Program-made: the position numbers and the translations under genes
Source: Ignavibacteria bacterium
GTDB taxonomy: Bacteria > Bacteroidota > Ignavibacteria > Ignavibacteriales > Ignavibacteriaceae
DNA: 7,381 nucleotides
Assembly: GCA_029863735.1 (NCBI GenBank)
Contig: JAOTUT010000067.1
Span: forward strand, 1-7,381
Reading direction: 5' to 3'
Shown here: positions 1 to 5,087 of the stretch, in pieces
Position numbering within the stretch: position 1 is the stretch's first letter
How the letters are laid out: each line of letters begins with the position of its first letter
The notes under the pieces: generated by a model
Told to the model about the DNA's origin: nothing
The model's input: only the letters and a program-made list of their open reading frames with translations
Databases searched by the model: none

Positions 1-1232
1 TCACCAAATACTTTTATCCCTTCTGACTCTAATGCTGGTGTAAGTTCAGGTAGTTTCCCTTTTTGCTGATATTCTTTCATCATTGCACGGGCTGCAACTT
101 TTGCTGATTCAACATTCGGCTGATTGAATGGCTGAACATCGAGTATGTAGCTTGCCACAGCAGTAGCAAATTCCCACCTGAAAAATTCAGCACCAAGCTG
201 ATAAACATTTTCCATTTCTATTTCAATTGGTGGAAAGCCGGCATTTTTAATTTCGCTCACTTTTTTATCGAAAAAATTATCTCCGGTGATTTTCAGATAA
301 ACAAAAACTCTATCGCTACCATACTCAATAACAGAGACACTTGGCTCAAGATCGACAGGTAAAATTCCTTTACCATCTTTGCCGGTACTTTCTGCGATCA
401 GTTGTTCTAACCAGCCGCCCAGATATTTCAATTGAGGTGAAATAATTAAAGTAAGTTTATCCACCCCCTCTTTAGCCAATGCGCCGATTATCCCTCCAAG
501 TTTTGCTCCGCTGTTATCAGACACTTCAGGCCTTTTACACTCAACAATTAATTTTGAAACTTCATCAAATAATTTATCAAGATCAACTCCAATTAAAGCA
601 GCTGGAACAATTCCAAACAGTGAAAGTGCAGAAAATCTTCCCCCGATATTCGGATCATTCAGAAATATTTTTCTGAAGTTCAGATTTCTCGCCATTTCCT
701 CAAGTCCACTCTCTGGATCTGTGATAGCAATAAAATGTTTTGAAGCTTTTTCCCTGCCAAGTTTTGTAGATACACTGGTAAAAAAGTATTTCATAAATGA
801 CATTGTCTCAACTGTGCCGCCTGATTTTGTGGCGACGATGTATAATGTTTTATTCGGATCAAGTTTATTTTCGTATTCAAGAATTGTCTCCGGATGAGTG
901 CTGTCTAAAACATGCAAATCCAGATAACCTTTCTTCAATCCGAATGTGAATCGAAAAACTTCAGGTGTTAAACTCGATCCCCCCATTCCCATCAGCAGTG
1001 CATCTGTGAAACCTTCTTTTCTAATCTCTTCGACAAATAAATTTATTTCATCAAAAGATTTTTTTGTTACGTCAATACAATCAAGCCAGCCAAGACGATT
1101 TGATATTTCGGTAGGATCATTTCGCCAAACCGTGTGATCTTTCTGCCAAATACGTGCAATAACCCTCTCCCTGCTAATATGATTTAACGATTTTTCAACT
1201 GCTGTTTGATATTTGCCTAATGATATGTTCAT
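1..1232 (-). CDS. pgi: Glucose-6-phosphate isomerase, transaldolase-fusion type, 3' end outside window
   Basis: Interconverts glucose 6-phosphate and fructose 6-phosphate in the cytoplasm. 410 codons are visible; the C-terminus is cut by the window edge. Reading the minus strand, the opening (KYQTAVEK, then ARIWQKDHTVW and DPTEISNRLGWL, residues 7-50) resembles the start of the isomerase half of bifunctional transaldolase/Pgi proteins, as I recall that family. A SIS-fold loop MGMGGSS lies at 81-87. NIGGRFSALS (195-204) fits the first PGI signature. ESTGK (281-285) carries the probable catalytic Glu281. FNQPNVESAK (369-378) fits the second signature, with probable catalytic Lys378. An in-frame TAA lies about 14 codons upstream of ATG 1232, so no transaldolase domain is fused here; it must be encoded elsewhere or be absent. 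There is no clear Shine-Dalgarno, only GGGAAAAGA. The start is therefore reasonable but not certain; TTG at 1253 is an in-frame alternative. Divergent from the PAP2 gene. Confidence 0.93.
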   Translation of the reverse strand, partial: MNISLGKYQTAVEKSLNHISRERVIARIWQKDHTVWRNDPTEISNRLGWLDCIDVTKKSFDEINLFVEEIRKEGFTDALLMGMGGSSLTPEVFRFTFGLKKGYLDLHVLDSTHPETILEYENKLDPNKTLYIVATKSGGTVETMSFMKYFFTSVSTKLGREKASKHFIAITDPESGLEEMARNLNFRKIFLNDPNIGGRFSALSLFGIVPAALIGVDLDKLFDEVSKLIVECKRPEVSDNSGAKLGGIIGALAKEGVDKLTLIISPQLKYLGGWLEQLIAESTGKDGKGILPVDLEPSVSVIEYGSDRVFVYLKITGDNFFDKKVSEIKNAGFPPIEIEMENVYQLGAEFFRWEFATAVASYILDVQPFNQPNVESAKVAARAMMKEYQQKGKLPELTPALESEGIKVFG

Positions 1233-1294
1233 ATTTATTCTGTCTTTTCCCAAAGAGATGGCTTTGCCAAAATTTTATATTTTTGAAGTAAAGA

Positions 1295-1302
1295 TACTTT
1301 TG
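1295..1302 (+). promoter_or_regulatory. Possible Bacteroidota-type -7 element (TACTTTTG)
   Basis: TACTTTTG matches the Bacteroidota -7 consensus TAnnTTTG and lies 34 bases before the PAP2 start codon in a 104-bp divergent spacer. No TTTG is found at the expected -33 distance: the nearest are about 9 and 28 bases upstream. In AT-rich DNA this match could be chance. Confidence 0.22.
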
Positions 1303-1336
1303 AATAATAAACTTAGCAAAAAAAGAAAATTAGATA

Positions 1337-2137
1337 ATGAAAAAAAAAGTGCTTGTGATACTTCTTGTTTCTGTATGGATTATCCTAGCTATTATATTTG
1401 GTATTTATGATCTAGAAATTTCAAAGAGCATTGTGAACCAAAATTCCGGATGGTCTAAGTTTCTTGAAAACTATGGAATGATTCCTGGATTACTTGTGAT
1501 TCTCAGTGGAGTTTATATTTATTATTCATATATTAAAGCTGAATCAGACCTTTGGTCATACATTCAGAAAGTGGTTTTCTTTTTAGTTAGCAGTGGATTA
1601 ATTTTTTATCTGTTTGATATATTTCTCGACATTGCTGAATCAAAAAACTTCATCACATTCTTAATTATTTCTTTTTCAATCAGTATAATAATCTTTATTT
1701 CTCTGCATTTAATAAAGCAGGTGCAGAGTGCAATTGCAATCAGATATGCAAAAGTAGTTGTGGGCATGGCTCTGTTTGGTTACGTAATATTGATCCAGGG
1801 ATCAAAATACTTTTGGGGAAGAGTCCGGTTCAGGGAACTTGATGCTGCATTTTCACAATTTACTCCATGGTATTCACCTCAGGGAATTACAGGATTTGAT
1901 TCCTTCCCTTCTGGTCATGCAGCAATGGGCTGGATTTTATTAGCTTTATTAATTCTAGCAACAAATAAAAAGAAGTGGATGAAATATTCTTTATTTACTT
2001 TGATTTTTATTTGGAGTATTACTTTGGCACTGAGCAGAGTAGTTATCGGGGCACATTATGCTTCGGATGTTTTATTTGGATCGTTCTTTATAATTACAAC
2101 TTTCTTATTCTTTTATAAAAGATTTGATAACACTTAA
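1337..2137 (+). CDS. PAP2-superfamily integral membrane phosphatase
   Basis: A 266-residue multi-pass membrane protein with the three PAP2 (type 2 phosphatidic acid phosphatase) motifs. Motif 1 is K157-x6-R164, in KYFWGRVRF; the usual Pro after the Arg is Phe165. Motif 2 is PSGH at 191-194. Motif 3 is S233-R234-x5-H240-x3-D244. In this family His194 and His240 with Asp244 form the catalytic centre, which faces the periplasm or outer membrane leaflet. Hydrophobic segments lie near 5-25, 48-65, 78-97, 104-125, 138-154, 197-209, 217-235 and 245-261. The N-terminal half, before the motifs, is purely membrane-spanning. The substrate cannot be read from sequence; undecaprenyl pyrophosphate, phosphatidylglycerophosphate or lipid A phosphates are family possibilities. 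No Shine-Dalgarno precedes the ATG, only A-rich sequence. It converges on the PLP-enzyme gene. Confidence 0.93.
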   Translation: MKKKVLVILLVSVWIILAIIFGIYDLEISKSIVNQNSGWSKFLENYGMIPGLLVILSGVYIYYSYIKAESDLWSYIQKVVFFLVSSGLIFYLFDIFLDIAESKNFITFLIISFSISIIIFISLHLIKQVQSAIAIRYAKVVVGMALFGYVILIQGSKYFWGRVRFRELDAAFSQFTPWYSPQGITGFDSFPSGHAAMGWILLALLILATNKKKWMKYSLFTLIFIWSITLALSRVVIGAHYASDVLFGSFFIITTFLFFYKRFDNT

Positions 2138-2190
2138 CAGCAATAGATGTGGTAAAACTTCAACATTAATTTTCTCTATAACCAATTACA

Positions 2191-2219
2191 CACTAAAGGC
2201 ACAAAGTTTCACTAAGTTT
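2191..2219. repeat. Three degenerate 9-10-bp tandem units across a gene end
   Basis: Read on the plus strand, the units are CACTAAAGG, CACAAAGTTT and CACTAAGTTT in direct succession. They contain the stop codon (TAG, 2212-2214) and last two sense codons of the PLP-enzyme gene and most of the 74-bp convergent spacer's right end. The rest of that spacer shows no convincing terminator hairpin. Similar CTTTGTG/CTTAGTG strings occur between genes in some Bacteroidota-like genomes by my recollection, which I could not check. Confidence 0.4.
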
Positions 2220-3420
2220 TAAGCAAACCAACATCAACCAAACAATTTTTTATTCGTTCAAATGTTTTTTGAACGTTGTTATCCAAACCTATAGAAATTC
2301 TTACAAGTCCTTCACTCAATCCCATTTTTATTTGCTCTTCTTTGGGAATTTCAGAAGATGTGCTGTGCCCGGGTGAACTGAACAGAGTTTTGAAGTAACC
2401 AAGACTTACAGCAAGGTATCCAACTTTTGCATCCTGCATTTTATTCATCAGAGCATCAGCGGTTTTCTCATCACCTGCATCAATTGCAAGCATACCACCG
2501 TAGCCGAAACCTTCATTCATTAATTTTTTCAATAATTTATGACCTGAATGTGAAGTTAAACCCGGATAGTATACTTTGAGACCAAGTTTTTCAAAATTCT
2601 CAGCAAGGTAAATAGCATTTGCACTATGTTTTGATATTCTGAGGTGAAGTGAGTGAAGGTTTTTGAGAATACTTGCTGCCCTGTGGCTGTCAAGTACAGG
2701 TCCTAAAAGCATTGCTGTGCCCGAATTAATATCCATCATCTGATTAATGAACTCTCTGCTGCTGCAAACACATCCGGCCACGCAATCACTTGTTCCGTTA
2801 ATAAATTTTGTAAGGCTATGGATAACTATGTGTGCACCTAAATGAATTGGACTTATTATTATTGGACTGAATGTATTATCAACCATTAGCTTTATGCTGT
2901 GATTGTTTGCAATTTCACTGAGCTTTGGTATATCAGCGATTTCAAGTAAAGGATTGCTAACCGACTCACAATAAATAATTTTGGATTTATTAGTGATTGC
3001 TCTCTTTACAGCCTCAAGATCAGTTGTATTAACAAATTTTACATTTATACCGAATCTAGGAAGAAGGTTCTTGAAGAAGGCATAAGTCCCACCATAAATA
3101 GTTCGGCTTGAAATTACCTCATCTCCGGAACTGCAAACCTGCAAAACTGAACAAGCAATAGCGGACATACCAGAACCTGTTACTATTGCAGCTTCACTGT
3201 CTTCTAATCTGGCAAGTGCATCTGCTAAATATTTATTTGTTGGATTCCAGTGTCGTGAATAAAGAAAACATCCCTCAACTTCATGATCGAATAACTCTTT
3301 CATCTTTTCGGGACTTAAAAAAGTATAGGTTGACGAATCAGTTATTGACGGATTTACATCGCCATATTCTCCAAATACAAGATAATCCTGAATTTCTGTG
3401 GAAGGATCAAAGTGGTGCAT
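2212..3420 (-). CDS. PLP-dependent trans-sulfuration enzyme (Cys/Met metabolism family)
   Basis: A complete 402-residue fold-type I PLP enzyme of the Cys/Met metabolism family. Visible landmarks in order: YSRHWNPT (54-61), whose Tyr and Arg contact the cofactor phosphate of the partner subunit in relatives; GSGMSAI (82-88); YGGT (109-112), with Tyr109 stacking on PLP; VDNTFSP (180-186), with Asp181 at the pyridine nitrogen; SLTKF (202-206), with Lys205 forming the Schiff base; and LVRISIG (372-378), with Arg374 binding the substrate carboxylate. Candidate activities are methionine gamma-lyase, cystathionine gamma-synthase or lyase, and O-acetylhomoserine sulfhydrylase. The position of the reactive Cys of classical methionine gamma-lyase (YGC in Pseudomonas) is Gly111 here, which argues against a typical lyase but does not settle the substrate. 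The start is supported by a good Shine-Dalgarno. It diverges from rpiA, with 81 bp between the start codons. Confidence 0.93.
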   Translation of the reverse strand: MHHFDPSTEIQDYLVFGEYGDVNPSITDSSTYTFLSPEKMKELFDHEVEGCFLYSRHWNPTNKYLADALARLEDSEAAIVTGSGMSAIACSVLQVCSSGDEVISSRTIYGGTYAFFKNLLPRFGINVKFVNTTDLEAVKRAITNKSKIIYCESVSNPLLEIADIPKLSEIANNHSIKLMVDNTFSPIIISPIHLGAHIVIHSLTKFINGTSDCVAGCVCSSREFINQMMDINSGTAMLLGPVLDSHRAASILKNLHSLHLRISKHSANAIYLAENFEKLGLKVYYPGLTSHSGHKLLKKLMNEGFGYGGMLAIDAGDEKTADALMNKMQDAKVGYLAVSLGYFKTLFSSPGHSTSSEIPKEEQIKMGLSEGLVRISIGLDNNVQKTFERIKNCLVDVGLLKT

Positions 3421-3427
3421 AATTATT

Positions 3428-3433
3428 CTCCTT
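3428..3433 (-). promoter_or_regulatory. Shine-Dalgarno of the PLP-enzyme gene (AAGGAG)
   Basis: AAGGAG ends 7 bases before the ATG at 3420 on the minus strand. It fixes that start and contrasts with the neighbouring PAP2 and rpiA genes, which lack a recognisable Shine-Dalgarno. Confidence 0.8.
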
Positions 3434-3501
3434 AAAAATTTGTTTAGTAAAAATAAATAAATGATTTTTCATTTGAATGTTTTAATAATTTTGGTTCAAA
3501 A

Positions 3502-4185
3502 ATGAAAGAAAAGAAAATAGCAGCTGAATATGCAGTAAACTTTATAGAAGACGGAATGATAGTTGGGCTGGGCAGCGGCTCAACAGTTGGGTTTATGCTT
3601 CAGAAACTTTCAGAAAGAATTAAAGGCGGCTTGAATATTACAACAGTATCAACATCACAAGCTACGACAAATCTTGCTGGTTCGCTTGGCATTAAATTAT
3701 CCAAACTTAGCGAAGTTGAGGACATTGATCTAACCATAGATGGAGCTGATGAAGTTGATGAAAATTTAAATGGAATTAAAGGCGGCGGTGGAGCTTTGCT
3801 TCACGAAAAAATTATTGCATCCAACTCAAAGAAAAATATCTGGATTGTCGATTCTTCCAAGCTTGTAAATACATTAGGAAAATTTCCTCTTCCTGTAGAG
3901 GCGGTTAAATTTGGGTGCACTCAGTTGTGCATAAAATTAGAAATGGATGGATTCATACCTACCATTAGAATGCGTGGGAATACCTGGGTAATAACAGATG
4001 ATAATAATTATATAATTGATCTGAAGATCGAAAAAATTTCGAATCCAGCGGGTCTTGATGCTAAACTAAAAAGTTTTGCAGGCGTAGTGGAAACGGGTTT
4101 GTTTTATGGTATTGCAGATACAGTAATAGCAGGTGTGGGGAACAAAGTTAAAATATTCAACAAAAAAAAGAGAGAACAAACCTAA
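3502..4185 (+). CDS. rpiA: Ribose-5-phosphate isomerase A
   Basis: Cytoplasmic enzyme interconverting ribose 5-phosphate and ribulose 5-phosphate in the non-oxidative pentose phosphate pathway. At 227 residues it has the usual length of RpiA. The hallmark motifs are intact: GLGSGST (22-28, phosphate binding), DGADEVD (80-86), KGGGGALLHEK (93-103), FPLPVE (128-133), NNYIIDL (168-174) and GVVETGLF (194-201). Asp80, Asp83, Lys93 and Glu102 correspond to the E. coli active-site residues Asp81, Asp84, Lys94 and Glu103. TDD replaces the more usual TDNG before NYIID, a mild variation. The Lys-rich tail KKKREQT is encoded by the left arm of a transcription-terminator hairpin. No Shine-Dalgarno is seen before the ATG. 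Pgi in this window acts on neighbouring sugar-phosphate metabolism, but on the opposite strand and two genes away. Confidence 0.97.
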   Translation: MKEKKIAAEYAVNFIEDGMIVGLGSGSTVGFMLQKLSERIKGGLNITTVSTSQATTNLAGSLGIKLSKLSEVEDIDLTIDGADEVDENLNGIKGGGGALLHEKIIASNSKKNIWIVDSSKLVNTLGKFPLPVEAVKFGCTQLCIKLEMDGFIPTIRMRGNTWVITDDNNYIIDLKIEKISNPAGLDAKLKSFAGVVETGLFYGIADTVIAGVGNKVKIFNKKKREQT

Positions 4186-4204
4186 AAGGTTCGCACTCTC
4201 TTTT
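4166..4204. terminator. Hairpin terminator between convergent rpiA and the small membrane-protein gene
   Basis: A 9-bp perfect outer stem (AAAAGAGAG at 4166-4174 with CTCTCTTTT at 4196-4204) encloses a second perfect 5-bp stem (AACCT/AGGTT, 4179-4183 with 4187-4191, loop AAA). On the minus strand the arm continues into eight Ts (4162-4169 complement), so termination should be better in that direction, serving the 37-codon gene whose stop is 20 bases away. On the plus strand the T run is only four bases before CCCC. The left arm overlaps the rpiA stop region, so the element is shared by both genes. Confidence 0.8.
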
Positions 4205-4224
4205 CCCCTAATTATTAGTTGTTA

Positions 4225-4338
4225 CTATTTATCTGCGCCCAGTCTTCTTAATTCTCTTGCTACTTTTCTCGAATTATTGTAAGCCAAAAATCCTAATACT
4301 GCCAAAAAAACGATGACAATTAATTCTGTAATTCCCAT
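4225..4338 (-). CDS. 37-residue single-pass membrane microprotein, unknown function
   Basis: Too short for ordinary gene calling, but supported by its context. The translation begins MGITELIVIVFLAVLGFLAY, a single hydrophobic helix at about residues 3-20. A strongly basic, probably amphipathic stretch follows (SRKVARELRRLGADK, 23-37), giving four Arg and two Lys in the tail. AGGAG lies 7 bases before the ATG, a sigma-54-like promoter lies 38 bases upstream of it, and a hairpin followed by eight Ts begins 20 bases after the TAG stop. The layout (short N-terminus with ELI, one membrane helix, basic amphipathic helix) recalls a shortened TatA/TatE, but the FG hinge and following Pro/Lys pattern are missing, so I do not assign it. 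Alternatives are a regulatory microprotein of a membrane complex, or a type I toxin-like peptide; no antisense RNA is evident. Confidence 0.75.
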   Translation of the reverse strand: MGITELIVIVFLAVLGFLAYNNSRKVARELRRLGADK

Positions 4339-4345
4339 TTTATTA

Positions 4346-4353
4346 CTCCTTTT
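4346..4353 (-). promoter_or_regulatory. Strong Shine-Dalgarno (AAAAGGAG) of the 37-residue gene
   Basis: AAAAGGAG ends 7 bases before the ATG at 4338. It is one of only two clear Shine-Dalgarno sequences in the window and is the main reason to accept so short a reading frame as a gene. Confidence 0.75.
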
Positions 4354-4376
4354 GATTGCATTTTGCTCCCTAAAAA

Positions 4377-4392
4377 GACAAGTATAGTGCCA
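4377..4392 (-). promoter_or_regulatory. Candidate sigma-54 (RpoN) promoter of the small gene
   Basis: The minus strand reads TGGCACTATACTTGTC. This keeps the -24 block TGGCAC and the -12 TTG at exactly the consensus spacing (TGGCAC-N5-TTGC), but has T instead of C at the last conserved -12 position. Transcription would begin near 4366, leaving a leader of about 28 bases that carries the Shine-Dalgarno. No -35 hexamer is apparent for a housekeeping promoter here. A required enhancer-binding-protein site is not established; overlapping palindromes lie just upstream. Confidence 0.45.
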
Positions 4393-4400
4393 CCGGCCCA

Positions 4401-4422
4401 TTTCATTATGAAACTTCGTTTC
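4401..4422. promoter_or_regulatory. Two overlapping short palindromes upstream of the candidate sigma-54 promoter
   Basis: TTTCATTATGAAA (4401-4413) and GAAACTTCGTTTC (4410-4422) are each perfect inverted repeats with a one- or three-base centre, and they overlap by four bases. They sit 9 bases upstream of the promoter-like element, where a regulator could bind, but the distance is short for a sigma-54 enhancer. The rest of 4423-4581 is AT-rich spacer in which I see no gene or clear signal. Confidence 0.25.
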
Positions 4423-4581
4423 GACTTATTTTTTAATAATTGTTTTAAGATTCGAAAGCTGATAGTAATTATTACAGCATACGACAAAAGTGGCAGTAAC
4501 TATTTACAATCAAGATAAATGAGAGTTATTACGGAAGGAAAATTATCGCTAAATCCAATTTATATTATTCAACGGAACTCG

Positions 4582-4909
<328 letters not shown>

Positions 4910-4994
4910 GTTTAGGAAACCGTTGCTCCCCGCCTTGCCCGACTCGGCCTTAGTCCGAGCAAGTCGGGCAGGTATCCAGCTGAGCTACGTGGGC
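4910..4994 (-). pseudogene. tRNA-Arg 5'-half fragment interrupted by a palindrome
   Basis: On the minus strand this repeats the acceptor 5' strand, D arm and anticodon arm of the tRNA-Arg at 4582-4655, through the anticodon CCT to the second base of the 3' anticodon stem. It is identical over 42 bases, counting one base before the tRNA start. Identity stops abruptly (AAAC then AG here, AAAC then CG in the intact gene). A 44-bp insert splits the D loop between GGATA and GAGC. There is no T arm or 3' acceptor strand, so it cannot yield a tRNA. Confidence 0.9.
4929..4972. repeat. GC-rich REP-like palindrome inserted in the tRNA fragment
   Basis: A 44-base block with 31 G/C (about 70%) in otherwise AT-rich DNA. 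It carries a perfect 9-bp inverted repeat, TGCCCGACT (4936-4944) with AGTCGGGCA (4962-4970), and an alternative inner pair CTCGG/CCGAG (4943-4947 with 4955-4959). Comparison with the intact tRNA copy gives exact insert boundaries. No target-site duplication is visible. It looks like a member of a dispersed palindromic repeat family, but only one copy lies in this window. Confidence 0.75.
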
Positions 4995-5003
4995 AGAATA
5001 ATT

Positions 5004-5034
5004 AATAATGAACAATTGGAAATTGTAAATTATT
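5004..5034. repeat. AT-rich imperfect inverted repeat downstream of the outer-membrane protein gene
   Basis: ACAATT-GGA-AATTGT (5012-5026) is a perfect small hairpin. AATAAT and ATTATT (5004-5009, 5029-5034) pair again after a two-base mismatch. It lies about 54 bases beyond the stop codon of the outer-membrane gene. It lacks GC pairs and a T run, so it is a poor intrinsic terminator; a 3'-end stabilising structure or chance are both possible. Confidence 0.35.
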
Positions 5035-5087
5035 AGTGTGTAAAAGTAAGCAACTTTGGTGTTTTAATAAATGGAGCATTGTGTGAG

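Noticed and set aside
1230..1260. Second in-frame ISLGK just upstream of the isomerase start, suggesting a longer or duplicated N-terminus
   Set aside because: The in-frame sequence before the ATG does encode ISLGK again (around a TTG at 1253), but the codons differ, the stretch is short and an in-frame TAA closes it; probably chance.
1213..1410. Plus-strand 65-codon frame spanning the start of the isomerase and PAP2 genes
   Set aside because: It overlaps two supported genes in another frame and resembles no family.
3486..3493. TAATTTTG as a -7 promoter element for rpiA
   Set aside because: It matches TAnnTTTG but lies only 8 bases before the ATG, which would make the message nearly leaderless, and the only TTTG upstream is 10 bases away instead of about 20.
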